Source: Idiomarina fontislapidosi (lineage in GTDB: Bacteria; Pseudomonadota; Gammaproteobacteria; Enterobacterales; Alteromonadaceae). From it: a DNA stretch of 64,000 nucleotides. Shown piece by piece: positions 7,616 through 16,076 of this stretch. Where the stretch lies: the NCBI RefSeq assembly GCF_003226255.1, contig NZ_QJST01000002.1, forward strand, positions 372,001 to 436,000. The letters are read 5' to 3'. A program made the position numbers and the translations under genes. How positions within the stretch are numbered: position 1 is the first letter of the stretch; each line of letters starts with the position of its first letter. The notes beneath the pieces are model-generated. The model was given only the letters and a program-made list of their open reading frames with translations. It did no database searches and had not been told where the DNA came from.

Positions 7616-8524
7616 CTAACGAAGATAGTTCAGTGCGCCGACCACTGCAGCAACTTGCGCATCAATGCACTGCTCCGGCGTTGCGTTTTCACTGTCGGGG
7701 TACACTTCTGTTGTCGTGGCATACATTGCTTGACTCAATCCAATGCACAGCCCTAAGTCATGCGTTGGGTAGCTAATGACACCGGGAATATCAATATCAG
7801 TGCCAATCAGTCGGTTATCTTCGTCTGCTGGCGCGATATGAGTAACTTTTGCGACCTCAGCAAGCACCGCCTGTTGAAATTCGAGCTGTTTATTTTCCGA
7901 GTTGGTGACCAAGTAAAACCCATCAGGGATGTTCCAATTGGTATTCACTTCACCGTCGCGCGCCGCTTTTGCAGGACGAAACTCCGAGTTATCAGTATCG
8001 GTTGTCTCGTGTAAATCAATATGAGCGAGTAAATCAACGCCCAAGTCGTCAATCAACCGCAGTACGCAACCCGACTCTTTTGCAGGACTGGATTGATAAA
8101 ATGACCGGTTTGGATCAACTGCATCGGGATTCCAGCGATTAATCGTTTCATAACCCCATGGGCTGATGCACGGTGTCACAATAAAGTTAAACACATCTTG
8201 GTAAGCTTGCATCTGTTCATCAATAAACTTTAAAGCACCGTGCACACCGCTCGTCTCATAGCCATGAACTCCGCCCGTCACCAGCACCGTTGGTTTTTCA
8301 TCATCCCACTCTGGCGAAAGAACGACATACAATGGGTAGTGCTTATCGGCATAGTCTAGCTGACCGTATTCCCGGACATCAAAGCGCGCTTTAAACCGCT
8401 CAATGTGAGTAACCACGTCATCGTTATAAGAACGCTGAATACGCTGCTTTTGCAGCCACTCTTTTTTCTCTGGCTCGCCCCAAGGCTTACCGGGCGTACC
8501 AATTGGATATTGCTGTTGTTGCAA
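7616..8524 (-). CDS. M14-family zinc carboxypeptidase/deacylase-like
   Basis: A cytoplasmic protein of about 302 residues, of the M14 / succinylglutamate desuccinylase-aspartoacylase type. Zinc ligands are visible as HGYETSG (His and Glu of HxxE) and HIDLHETTD (His of the third ligand), with a likely catalytic Glu in TTTEVYPDS near the C-terminus. NRWNPDAVDPNRSF contains the substrate-binding Asn-Arg pair of this fold. There is no signal peptide. No ATG exists at the 5' end: I prefer TTG 8524 because GGGAG is 8 bases upstream, with TTG 8539 as the alternative. It is transcribed alone, divergent from the MFS gene. It probably trims a C-terminal or acyl-amino-acid bond; the substrate is unknown. 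Confidence 0.85.
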   Translation of the reverse strand: MQQQQYPIGTPGKPWGEPEKKEWLQKQRIQRSYNDDVVTHIERFKARFDVREYGQLDYADKHYPLYVVLSPEWDDEKPTVLVTGGVHGYETSGVHGALKFIDEQMQAYQDVFNFIVTPCISPWGYETINRWNPDAVDPNRSFYQSSPAKESGCVLRLIDDLGVDLLAHIDLHETTDTDNSEFRPAKAARDGEVNTNWNIPDGFYLVTNSENKQLEFQQAVLAEVAKVTHIAPADEDNRLIGTDIDIPGVISYPTHDLGLCIGLSQAMYATTTEVYPDSENATPEQCIDAQVAAVVGALNYLR

Positions 8525-8667
8525 AGTCTTGACTCCCAACGGTTATTGTTGAAACGCTTATGCTAACACATCGCCCTAACTCAGTTCGATTATTACGCCA
8601 TAACAATAGCAACCTACGATGAAAAGCTTTACCATAGGCGGCAATTTTTTCTCGCTGTATAAATTCC

Positions 8668-9849
8668 ATGAGTTATTCACGACTGCAAATAGCGCTCGCC
8701 ATATTCGCTATGGCGATCGGTACGTTTTCGATCGGTATTGGCGAATTTGTCATGATGGGCTTATTGCCTAATGTGGGTGCCGACTTTGATACCACCGCAC
8801 AACAAACCGGTCATCTGATTAGTTTATATGCACTTGGTGTCGTCATTGGTGCGCCACTGATTACCCTCCTTGGTGCGCACATTCCCCGTAAACCACTGAT
8901 CATCGTCCTTATGCTGGTTTATGCTGCTAGTAATTTACTCAGTGCCCAAGCAGATAGTTTCCTAGAACTGCAGCTCTTTCGGTTTATCAGCGGCCTGCCG
9001 CACGGTGCCTATGGCGGTATTGTCTGCTTAATGGCCGCGGGCTTGGTTGATAAATCGCAACGAGGTATGGCAGTTACCATGGTCATGATGGGCCTCACCG
9101 TAGCGATCTTAGTCGGTAACCCTTTAGCGACTTGGTTTGGTCAACTGCTTGATTGGCGTACAGTTTATGTCGGCGTGGGTATGGTCGCATTGAGCGCCGC
9201 CATGTTAGTGGTGGCTTGTGTCCCACAACCTAAACAAACCACAACGACCCGTGTGCGCACCGAGCTACGTGCGCTAAAGAATAGCCAAGTGTTGCTCACC
9301 TTAGCGATAGGTAGTGTAGGCTTTGGCGGTATGTTCGCGGTACTTAGCTACCTGTCACCGACACTGCTCGAAGCCACCCAAGTACACGAATATTGGATTC
9401 CCATCGCCTTGTTAATTTATGGTTTAGGTTCGTTTACTGGCAGTATTGTCGGCGGCAAGCTCACCGATTTAAACATGAAATGGGCAATCGCTGGCGCGCT
9501 AATGTGGGCGATTCTGGTGTTAGCCGTATTCCCGCTGAGTATTTATTCTCTGTATACCATTTTACCGATGGCGTTCTGTTTAGGCACCACGGCGATGTTG
9601 GTACCTGCACTGCAAGTCCGTTTGATGGATGTCGCTGGCGAATCGCAAACATTGGCAGCTTCATTAAATCACGCGGCGTTTAATATCGCAAACGGCCTAG
9701 GTGCTTTTTTAGGTGGATTATCGCTCAATACCGCGCTGAGTTGGCAGGCAACCGGCTGGGTCGGCTGTTTACTAGCGCTGGCAGGTCTAATGGTATTTAC
9801 CATTACCAAGCACCATAGTCGCAAGAGCGCAGTGCATTTGAGCTTGTAA
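8668..9849 (+). CDS. MFS exporter, AraJ/DHA1-like
   Basis: The 393-residue integral membrane protein has 12 predicted helices in two halves. It carries the DHA1-family N-terminal signature GIGEFVMMGLLPNVGADF and a PHGAYGG segment in helix 4 typical of AraJ-like arabinose/drug efflux permeases. It would export a small hydrophilic or drug-like molecule by proton antiport. No strong ribosome site precedes the ATG. It ends 5 bases before mntP, so the two are probably co-transcribed. There is no periplasmic-binding partner and no regulator beside it, so its substrate cannot be inferred. Confidence 0.9.
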   Translation: MSYSRLQIALAIFAMAIGTFSIGIGEFVMMGLLPNVGADFDTTAQQTGHLISLYALGVVIGAPLITLLGAHIPRKPLIIVLMLVYAASNLLSAQADSFLELQLFRFISGLPHGAYGGIVCLMAAGLVDKSQRGMAVTMVMMGLTVAILVGNPLATWFGQLLDWRTVYVGVGMVALSAAMLVVACVPQPKQTTTTRVRTELRALKNSQVLLTLAIGSVGFGGMFAVLSYLSPTLLEATQVHEYWIPIALLIYGLGSFTGSIVGGKLTDLNMKWAIAGALMWAILVLAVFPLSIYSLYTILPMAFCLGTTAMLVPALQVRLMDVAGESQTLAASLNHAAFNIANGLGAFLGGLSLNTALSWQATGWVGCLLALAGLMVFTITKHHSRKSAVHLSL

Positions 9850-9854
9850 TTGAT

Positions 9855-10430
9855 ATGAATATTTTATCGTTGTTTTTAATTGGTATCGCGATGTCGACGG
9901 ACGCCTTTGCAGCGGCAATAGGCAAAGGCATCGCTATGCGCAAACCAACACTCAAGCAAGCTTTAAAAATCGGCGTGCTATTTGGCGTTGTTGAAGCCAT
10001 AACACCCATGCTAGGTTGGCTTTTAGGTAAAGCCGCTGCCCAAATCATCTCTGAATACGACCATTGGATTGCGCTCATCTTGCTCAGCCTATTAGGTATT
10101 CATATGATAAAAGAGGGCTTGTCATCAAACGACGATGAAGATGACGAAGTGGACCCGACTCAGCAACCCTTTATAAAGCTATTTCTGACCAGTATCGCGA
10201 CATCTATCGATGCGATGGCGGTAGGCGTTGGCATGGCATTTCTCGACGTCAATATTTATGTTGTGGCCATGATTATTGGCTGTTCTACTTTTGTCGCTGT
10301 GACGGTTGGTGTCATGATAGGTCGTTATGCGGGTCACATCATTGGTCGTTACGCCGAGATCGTCGGCGGTTTTGTACTTATCGGTGTGGGAATGGGTATC
10401 GCAGCGGAGCACGTCGGGTTACTTGGATAA
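9855..10430 (+). CDS. mntP: Manganese efflux pump MntP
   Basis: A 191-residue, six-helix membrane protein made of two similar halves. It has the MntP aspartates Asp16 in MSTDAFAAAIGKG and Asp119 in SIDAMAVGVGMAF, equivalent to the residues essential in E. coli MntP. The central loop is acidic (DDEDDEVD). It exports Mn2+ from the cytoplasm. In many bacteria mntP is preceded by a yybP-ykoY manganese riboswitch, but here only 5 bases separate it from the MFS gene, so no such leader is present in front of it. The stop codon falls inside a terminator-like hairpin. Confidence 0.95.
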   Translation: MNILSLFLIGIAMSTDAFAAAIGKGIAMRKPTLKQALKIGVLFGVVEAITPMLGWLLGKAAAQIISEYDHWIALILLSLLGIHMIKEGLSSNDDEDDEVDPTQQPFIKLFLTSIATSIDAMAVGVGMAFLDVNIYVVAMIIGCSTFVAVTVGVMIGRYAGHIIGRYAEIVGGFVLIGVGMGIAAEHVGLLG

Positions 10431-10437
10431 CCCGACG
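10412..10437 (+). terminator. Hairpin at the end of mntP
   Basis: A perfect 10-bp GC-rich stem CGTCGGGTTA-CTTGGA-TAACCCGACG spanning the mntP stop codon. T-rich sequence starts about 12 bases later (10450-10463). It lies between mntP and a small convergent gene, so it may act on both strands. Confidence 0.5.
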
Positions 10438-10442
10438 GTCAA

Positions 10443-10568
10443 TTACGCGTTTTTAGTTTTTACATAAAAATAAATCGCATAAAAAACACACAAGCCAATC
10501 ACGATAGCCAGCCCTGTAAATGAAAAGAATATGACGGGGTCTTTAAAAAACTGCTGCCAAATACTCAT
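10443..10568 (-). CDS. Small single-helix membrane protein (DUF3149-like)
   Basis: A 41-residue frame, MSIWQQFFKDPVIFF..., found by reading the minus strand. A ribosome site (GGAG, 7 bases before ATG) precedes it. One strongly hydrophobic helix covers about residues 12-36 and is followed by a positively charged tail (KTKNA). The WxxFFxDP start followed by a single helix is reminiscent of small DUF3149-type proteins, but I am not certain of that family. It is divergent from the DUF2238 gene and convergent with mntP. Its function is unknown. Confidence 0.6.
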   Translation of the reverse strand: MSIWQQFFKDPVIFFSFTGLAIVIGLCVFYAIYFYVKTKNA

Positions 10569-10712
10569 AGTCGTCTCCTAGTAAACTTTCTACCGATGAG
10601 TTTAATAACTCCGCACAAGTAACCTCTTGACTTAGGTCATTAAAACTTTAACTTGCAAGACAGACTTAATGCGTTAACTATGATGCGATGATTCGGCAAC
10701 GGAGACGATGTC

Positions 10713-11330
10713 ATGCACAAACTGTTGTGGGTGCTTATCTACACTGGCTGCTTAATTTGGTCCGCCTATCACCCAAAGGATCAGCTGACTTGGTGGCTGG
10801 AAGTTTTACCCGCCCTACTTGGCGCAATTTTACTTGCAGTCACTTATCGCCACTTTACCTTTACGCGGCTTGTTTACGGTTTAGCCCTAGTGCACTGCGT
10901 GATTCTCATGGTGGGTGGGCATTACACGTATGCCGAAGTACCACTGTTTGATACATTGGGCGATTACTTCGGCTGGGAACGCAACAATTACGATAAACTC
11001 GGTCACTTTGCGCAAGGGTTTGTGCCCGCCATGGTAGTCCGCGAGATCGTTGTGAGAAACCATCTCATTTTTGGTGGTTTATGGCAGTTTGTCTTTATTA
11101 CCTCATTTTGTCTCGCGTTTAGCGCCTTTTACGAACTCATTGAATGGTGGGTCGCGGTTGCAACAGGCGCGAGTGCGGACGCCTTTTTAGGCACTCAAGG
11201 TTACGCGTGGGACACTCAATCGGACATGGCATTTGCGCTAATTGGCGCGATGTCAGCATTATTGCTACTCTCAGGTATACACAACCAACAAATAGAACAA
11301 AAGCGCTCGCTTTATGGCAGAACACAATAA
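10713..11330 (+). CDS. DUF2238 membrane protein, YjdF-like
   Basis: The 205-residue inner-membrane protein has about six helices, with the polar motif NNYDKLGHFAQGFVPA and later EWWVAVATGASADAFLGTQGYAWDTQSDM. These are hallmarks of the DUF2238/YjdF family. The conserved Asp, His and Glu residues face one side of the helices, but the biochemical role of the family is not established. GGAGACGATGTC precedes the ATG. The last codons overlap the start of the next small gene by 17 bases, so the two are probably co-expressed. Confidence 0.88.
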   Translation: MHKLLWVLIYTGCLIWSAYHPKDQLTWWLEVLPALLGAILLAVTYRHFTFTRLVYGLALVHCVILMVGGHYTYAEVPLFDTLGDYFGWERNNYDKLGHFAQGFVPAMVVREIVVRNHLIFGGLWQFVFITSFCLAFSAFYELIEWWVAVATGASADAFLGTQGYAWDTQSDMAFALIGAMSALLLLSGIHNQQIEQKRSLYGRTQ

Positions 11331-11505
11331 AAAAGACAACGAACAGAGTTTAGGCGTCACTGTAGCTATTGGTGTGGCAATCGGTAGCGCCATGGGCGTT
11401 GCGATGGACCAACTCGCACTGGGGGTTGCATTAGGCGCCGCGTTTGGCGCCGCATACGGTTATGCTACACAGAAAAAATCCAACTCAAAGGACGAGCACG
11501 ACTAA
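11314..11505 (+). CDS. Small glycine-zipper membrane protein
   Basis: A 63-residue protein with a polar N-terminus (MAEHNKKDNEQS) and two short hydrophobic segments rich in Gly/Ala (GVAIGSAMGVAMDQ, GVALGAAFGAAYGYA), as in glycine-zipper membrane peptides, ending in a charged tail. It starts inside the end of the DUF2238 gene and its stop overlaps the convergent MscS gene by 4 bases. The regular small-residue spacing and the translational coupling argue that it is a real gene. Function unknown. Confidence 0.65.
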   Translation: MAEHNKKDNEQSLGVTVAIGVAIGSAMGVAMDQLALGVALGAAFGAAYGYATQKKSNSKDEHD

Positions 11506-12377
11506 CGCTTCAGCACCGAGTCCCCAATAAAGTCTTGCTCGGCAAAAAGCTCAACCAATATCGCTTGCTCCGTTTGGTTTCTATCATGCTCCTTGGTGGG
11601 CAGGCGAACGATGAGGTGAAGCTCTTCGGCGCAGTGCAATTGTATGGTAACGCGAGGATCGACAACAGGCTGCTCGAGGCCCGTTCTGTAGCTTAGCCGC
11701 GCAAAATGGCGTTTGGCTTGATCCAAGTAGGGCTCGCTGTATTTCTGGGCAAGTTGTAATAGCTTCTGTTGCGCTACACGCCAATCATGCTCGCGCAAAA
11801 ATGGCACACTAAAGGTGTGTAACACAAACTCTTGTGAGTAGCTCTCATTAATCACCGCTTCACTAGCAAATAACGAGTTCGGCAAAACGATCAAACGGCC
11901 ACTGCGTTGTTGCATAGACTTACCAGGGCCGACTTCTAGAATGGTCGTCGTGAGTAAGTTCTGATCAATCACATCACCACGAAATTCTTTAACCTGAATT
12001 CTATCGCCAATATTAAATGATCGTGCGCCACCCTTAATCAGCGCCCCCGACACGCACAAAATAAGTTCTTTTGTCGCAATCACCAAGGCGACCGCGATGG
12101 CGACCATCGAGAGAGCAAAGGTTCTCAGCTCATGCCCCCATATCACCACTAGGCCAAGCACTAATACAATTAGTAAAATATTGCGCAGTTGAATAAGCCA
12201 ACGCCGACGCATTTCACTCGACTGAATATTCCGACGAATAAACCTGCGCAGCACAAATCGACTAGTCGCGATGACTAAAATCAGGAGTAATGTGCTTATC
12301 ATCAAGCGAATCAACGACTCAGAGTTTTGTAACTCTTCTAATAGCGCGTTAAACGCTGATTGCAGGACGTCTGGCAT
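11502..12377 (-). CDS. MscS-family mechanosensitive channel
   Basis: The 291-residue protein has an N-terminal membrane helix (about 20-45), a second at about 65-85, and the MscS core (about 90-110, VAIAVALVIATKELILCVSGALI). A beta domain follows with FNIGDRIQVKEFRGDVI, the conserved GDxI/V segment. It should open on membrane tension to release small solutes under hypo-osmotic shock. The C-terminal cytoplasmic domain is shorter than in E. coli MscS, and the pore helix lacks the full Gly/Ala pattern, so this is an MscS relative rather than an orthologue. It is transcribed alone, divergent from the BON gene. Confidence 0.85.
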   Translation of the reverse strand: MPDVLQSAFNALLEELQNSESLIRLMISTLLLILVIATSRFVLRRFIRRNIQSSEMRRRWLIQLRNILLIVLVLGLVVIWGHELRTFALSMVAIAVALVIATKELILCVSGALIKGGARSFNIGDRIQVKEFRGDVIDQNLLTTTILEVGPGKSMQQRSGRLIVLPNSLFASEAVINESYSQEFVLHTFSVPFLREHDWRVAQQKLLQLAQKYSEPYLDQAKRHFARLSYRTGLEQPVVDPRVTIQLHCAEELHLIVRLPTKEHDRNQTEQAILVELFAEQDFIGDSVLKR

Positions 12378-12451
12378 TGCCTCACCTCAAAAAATAGAAA
12401 ATAACGTTCAACTATTATGATCGTTTATTGCAAAACTCGTGTAAATACACT

Positions 12452-12493
12452 GTGACAGCTATAGTTTTCTACTATATTAGAAATCGTTCTAAT
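12452..12493 (+). promoter_or_regulatory. Promoter and dyad of the BON lipoprotein gene
   Basis: GTGACA (12452-12457) and TATATT (12473-12478) form a possible -35/-10 pair with a 15-base spacer. Overlapping the -10 is a perfect 7-bp dyad ATTAGAA-ATCG-TTCTAAT (12476-12493), a possible operator. A strong AGGAGG follows before the ATG at 12511. Confidence 0.4.
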
Positions 12494-12510
12494 TAAACAG
12501 GAGGTGTTTC

Positions 12511-12903
12511 ATGGCATCAGTAAAAACTTTATCACTCGTAAGTTTGATGGCATTAGCAAGCTTAAGTCTCGCTGCGTGTTCGCAAGATTCAGCAGAAGAC
12601 AAAACTGAGCAAGCAATGGAGTCTGCAAAAGATACAGCAGATAAAATGGGCGACGCTGCAGAACAAAAAATGGAAGAGGCAGGTGAATACCTCTCTGATT
12701 CGGCTATCACCGCAAAGGTTAAAACCGCACTGTTCGATAATGGTGGTCTAGACAGCTCGAAGATCACTGTTGAAACGCGCAATAAAACCGTTTATTTGAG
12801 CGGTACCGTTGCAACCGAGAACGATGCTGAAACTGCGGGTCAACTCGCTGAAGGCGTTGAAGGTGTTGAAGACGTTGAAAACGATATCGTAGTTGGCAAC
12901 TAA
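12511..12903 (+). CDS. BON-domain lipoprotein (OsmY-like)
   Basis: The 130-residue precursor has a lipoprotein signal with lipobox LAAC (Cys22 or nearby). A charged, helical linker rich in Glu, Lys and Ala follows (about 25-70), then one BON domain (about 70-128: ITAKVKTALFDNGGLDSSKI...VYLSGTV...GVEDVENDI). BON domains bind phospholipid, and OsmY relatives are osmotic-stress periplasmic proteins; here the protein is probably anchored to the outer membrane. AGGAGG with optimal spacing suggests high expression. It is divergent from the MscS channel, which fits an osmotic-stress theme (inference). Confidence 0.88.
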   Translation: MASVKTLSLVSLMALASLSLAACSQDSAEDKTEQAMESAKDTADKMGDAAEQKMEEAGEYLSDSAITAKVKTALFDNGGLDSSKITVETRNKTVYLSGTVATENDAETAGQLAEGVEGVEDVENDIVVGN

Positions 12904-12924
12904 GTGCTTATTACGTGAGTTACA

Positions 12925-12944
12925 AGCCCGCTTAAACGCGGGCT
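12925..12944. terminator. Bidirectional terminator between BON and methyltransferase genes
   Basis: The stem AGCCCGC-TTAAAC-GCGGGCT is followed on the plus strand by CGTGCTTTT. The methyltransferase stop codon lies in the loop, so the hairpin can serve both convergent genes. Confidence 0.6.
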
Positions 12945-14056
12945 CGTGCTTTTAATAACGTATTACGTGGCGTCAACTTAGCGTCGCAAAATGCCATTAA
13001 AGATACTTCGTAACCCTGCTCCTGCATAAATACCGCTCTATCCAATAACAACCAACGCTCAATATATGGCTGAAACTTCAGTCTCACCTGTTCGATCGCT
13101 TCAGTCACTGAGAATCGATGGCGGCCTTGCGCCAACCAATAGTCGGCATCAAAGTGTGTGCCCAAATCAACCCCGTGTTGTGTTGCAGCCCAGCGACAAA
13201 AATCTTCGAACTGACCAGTAAAGATTGCCTTGGATACCGAATTAAGCGGTCGATAGTGCGGGTCGTTCAGCTGAACTTGGCGCCAGCATTCATATCCCAA
13301 CCGCCACACGAGTTCGGTTTCACGCAGCTCACGCTCTCGCTTGCCGGCTGTAACAAGCCCTTGAGCGGCGAGTCGCAGCGCATTTTTATTAAGTTTTAGA
13401 GAAGACTGCTGTGCGGTCTGTGACAAAGGTTGATAGAACGCTTGCTGGGTCAGGTGATAACAACAAGGCGCCACATAAACATCCCGTATACCGGCCTCAG
13501 TTGCTGTCGTTAATAAACGGGTATGTAAGTCACCGCAGGCATGCAGCGCCACTGCAGTCTGACTGGTACGTAGCGTGTGATGAACTCTTTCATCACCGCT
13601 GGTCGCTAAGACATCTTGTTGAATAAACACCTGCGGTAACTGGTGCTGTTGAGCAAGTCGTTGCCCCGCTTCACACAATACTGATTGCCACTCGATACTG
13701 ACCACGGAACAATTCTGGGTAAAGCTCAAGAGTCGACCCAAATGCCCCTTGCCAGCGCACCACTCCACGGTTGTACCAGCCTGCTTCGGTATGTGCTCGA
13801 TAAATGCCTGCACTTGCGCTAATTTGCGCCCTTTAATCCCTTGCGTTAGCCAAAAAGGCAAGTCACCCTCTAAAGGGTGAGTCGGTTGATATCGTGACAC
13901 TGGATCGGATAATGAGCGCAACTCTGCAAGTGCCTGAGAGAGGCTTTGTTCGTCCGTCCAAGGCAAAGTCGCATGCTCAAACGCAACAAGATCCCAAAAG
14001 GCCCGACTATTTGAGAGCGCCTTACTGTATTGCCCGAGCAGTTCTTCTAAATTCAC
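12932..14056 (-). CDS. SAM-dependent methyltransferase (Methyltransf_32 type)
   Basis: The 374-residue soluble protein has a class I methyltransferase core in its middle. CAGKGHLGRLL is the SAM-binding glycine loop, VVSIEWQ the acidic end of strand 2, LHACGDLHTRLL the next loop, and APCCYHLT a CCY motif like that of the Methyltransf_32 family (TRM13/GSTCD/METTL25-like). These relatives act on RNA or proteins; the substrate here is unknown. The N-terminal 90 residues are helical with no recognised domain. It may form an operon with the amidohydrolase and ABC genes upstream, all on the minus strand with short gaps. Confidence 0.82.
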   Translation of the reverse strand: MNLEELLGQYSKALSNSRAFWDLVAFEHATLPWTDEQSLSQALAELRSLSDPVSRYQPTHPLEGDLPFWLTQGIKGRKLAQVQAFIEHIPKQAGTTVEWCAGKGHLGRLLSFTQNCSVVSIEWQSVLCEAGQRLAQQHQLPQVFIQQDVLATSGDERVHHTLRTSQTAVALHACGDLHTRLLTTATEAGIRDVYVAPCCYHLTQQAFYQPLSQTAQQSSLKLNKNALRLAAQGLVTAGKRERELRETELVWRLGYECWRQVQLNDPHYRPLNSVSKAIFTGQFEDFCRWAATQHGVDLGTHFDADYWLAQGRHRFSVTEAIEQVRLKFQPYIERWLLLDRAVFMQEQGYEVSLMAFCDAKLTPRNTLLKARARV

Positions 14057-14088
14057 AGCATCAACCTAATCAAAAACTCGTGGCTAGT

Positions 14089-15342
14089 TTACCTTACTTG
14101 ATAGCCATTCTTCCATACAGCCGTAGGGTTCAATAAGACCTCCATACCTCGCTCAGGTGATGAGTCGATCAGCACCATATCAGCGCGTTGCCCGACCAAC
14201 AAAAGTCCGCGATTTTCGATTCGCCAGCGTTTAGCTGGAAGTGCAGTGGCTGAATTAATCGCGGACTGCCAATTAATACCTTGCGCTTCGAGCCACATCA
14301 ATTCTGCGATCAGACTAATGCCGTGCGCGGTACCTGGATTGGGCGCATCACTTCCCACTAATACATCAACATCACTTTCAGCGAGTAAGCGAGTGTTCGT
14401 TTTCAAATTATTATAAAATGTTGTTGATACCATACTCGCACCACCACCGCTCAAATTATTTGCATTCGTCTTATTAAAACAGTCTCCGCAGGCGGGCAAC
14501 ACAACCTGTTTATTAAATTCACCGTGCACTAGGTGCTCGTAAATAATGTTGGTTGGTACGATAAATACCTTTAATTGCTCCATTGTATCAATCAGTTCTT
14601 CGCTCATGGGTTTGTCAAAAAAGCCATGCACCAAACCATCAGCTCCAGCAGCAACCGCATGCTCTGCGGAAAGGTGATCGGCGACATGAACGACTGCTAA
14701 CATCTGTTGGGCATGCGCGACGTGAATAACATGTTGCAGTTGCTGATAACTTATCGATGGTCGATGAGGGTAATCAGCGCCCTCGGCGGTATACACAATC
14801 TTAATAAAGTCGGAACCTTCAGCAATTCGTTCCGATACAGCATCTTCGACACTACCATCGCTAGCAAGTGGATGGGGACTAAACCCAAACTGCGTCCCAT
14901 GTCCTTTGGGTGCTGTAACCAATCGACCAGCGCCCCACATATCGGCTTCCTGTTGAAAACTAACTGACCTGCGCTGATGTCGGGCTTTACCTAACTGGCT
15001 TGGGTGCCCAAATAGATCAATCACCGTTGTCACACCAAAATCAAGCGCATGTCCTCGCGCCTTCCCCCACGCATGAACATGGCTATCAATCAGCCCGGGA
15101 ATAAGCCACTGATCTAGCTTGGTGGAATAAACTCGCTGATGCGCTCTCGGTGGCTGCGAATCAATGTGCGTAATAATCCCCTCCTCGACCGAGACATATT
15201 GCGCCATCAACACGTTCTCGCCATTGAATATATTAACTGGGCCAAGGGTAAAACTATTATCATCAGTAGTCGTGGGCTCTGGTAACAACCACAGCAGTAA
15301 CGCAACAACCCCACTACCTATAATCCAGATACGCTTTTTCAT
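14089..15342 (-). CDS. Membrane-anchored amidohydrolase
   Basis: The 417-residue protein has an N-terminal hydrophobic segment (IWIIGSGVVALLLWLLP), so it is exported or anchored. It belongs to the amidohydrolase superfamily: metal motif PGLIDSHVHAWG (HxH), later FIKIVYTAEG with the bridging Lys, VVHVADH and VHGFF for the remaining His ligands, and VLVGSDAPNP for the catalytic Asp. It is of the imidazolonepropionase/prolidase-like group that hydrolyses amides or lactones. The substrate is unknown. It overlaps the ABC permease gene by 4 bases, which suggests that the exported compound and the hydrolase may be related (inference). Confidence 0.87.
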   Translation of the reverse strand: MKKRIWIIGSGVVALLLWLLPEPTTTDDNSFTLGPVNIFNGENVLMAQYVSVEEGIITHIDSQPPRAHQRVYSTKLDQWLIPGLIDSHVHAWGKARGHALDFGVTTVIDLFGHPSQLGKARHQRRSVSFQQEADMWGAGRLVTAPKGHGTQFGFSPHPLASDGSVEDAVSERIAEGSDFIKIVYTAEGADYPHRPSISYQQLQHVIHVAHAQQMLAVVHVADHLSAEHAVAAGADGLVHGFFDKPMSEELIDTMEQLKVFIVPTNIIYEHLVHGEFNKQVVLPACGDCFNKTNANNLSGGGASMVSTTFYNNLKTNTRLLAESDVDVLVGSDAPNPGTAHGISLIAELMWLEAQGINWQSAINSATALPAKRWRIENRGLLLVGQRADMVLIDSSPERGMEVLLNPTAVWKNGYQVR

Positions 15343-16076
15343 GGGTTGCTCCCGCTAAAACGTCCAGATAAGCCCCTCAGTATTAACATCATGCCCACGC
15401 TGAATAGGCACAAATAAGTGATGTGCCAATACCAGCTGACCTCATCGCCTTGTCCAATAACCCCATAGCCCAATTGCACTAAGTGATAACTTGGCAGCCC
15501 ATAAGCCACCCATTGCACCCAGTCAGGCATCAAAAATAACGGGAACCACAAGCCCGAGAGTAACGCCATGGGCAGGTAGATCAGATTAACCACACCGGCA
15601 GCCGCGCGATCCGGTGCCAAAGCCCCAATGAGCATACCTAATGCGGCAAAAGGCAACGTACCTAGGGTAAAAATGAGTGTTAACAACCCCCACTGCCAAA
15701 ACCATAACCGAACGTCCGCTAACCACGCGGCTTCAATATAAAGCAGTAACAAAATCACCACAGAAAACAGCGCACTGTTGAATAATTTTGCCGCAATAAA
15801 ACTATTGAACTGCATCGGCGACAGTAGCTTTAAGGTTAACCAGCCTTGGGTTCGCTCACTTGCGAGACTGACCGCAAGGTGAAAAAACGGCGGCCCCATA
15901 ATGCCAAAGCAGGCGTATGAGATAAGTAGGTAATCACTATGGCCATTAGAAAAGTCCAACATAATCCCAAAAAAGAAATAAAACACCACGGGAAATGCAA
16001 ATGCCGGTAAGTAAAAACTAGGCGAGCGAAGCAAGGCTCGCATATCCATTTGAGCTTCGACTATCCATTGACTCAT
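15339..16076 (-). CDS. ABC-2 type transporter permease
   Basis: The 245-residue membrane protein has about six helices and the ABC-2 motif region around GALAPDRAAAGVVNLIYLPMALLSGLWFPL, with an N-terminal cytoplasmic amphipathic stretch (RALLRSPSFYLPAFAFP). It should form a half-exporter with the adjacent ATPase, dimerising to export a hydrophobic or peptide substrate. The start overlaps the ATPase stop by 4 bases. It is linked to a divergent DesK/DesR-like system, an arrangement common for NatAB/drug/lipid exporters. Confidence 0.9.
   Translation of the reverse strand: MSQWIVEAQMDMRALLRSPSFYLPAFAFPVVFYFFFGIMLDFSNGHSDYLLISYACFGIMGPPFFHLAVSLASERTQGWLTLKLLSPMQFNSFIAAKLFNSALFSVVILLLLYIEAAWLADVRLWFWQWGLLTLIFTLGTLPFAALGMLIGALAPDRAAAGVVNLIYLPMALLSGLWFPLFLMPDWVQWVAYGLPSYHLVQLGYGVIGQGDEVSWYWHITYLCLFSVGMMLILRGLSGRFSGSNP

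Noticed and set aside
8668-10430. yybP-ykoY manganese riboswitch before mntP
   Set aside because: Only 5 bases separate mntP from the MFS gene, leaving no room for a leader.
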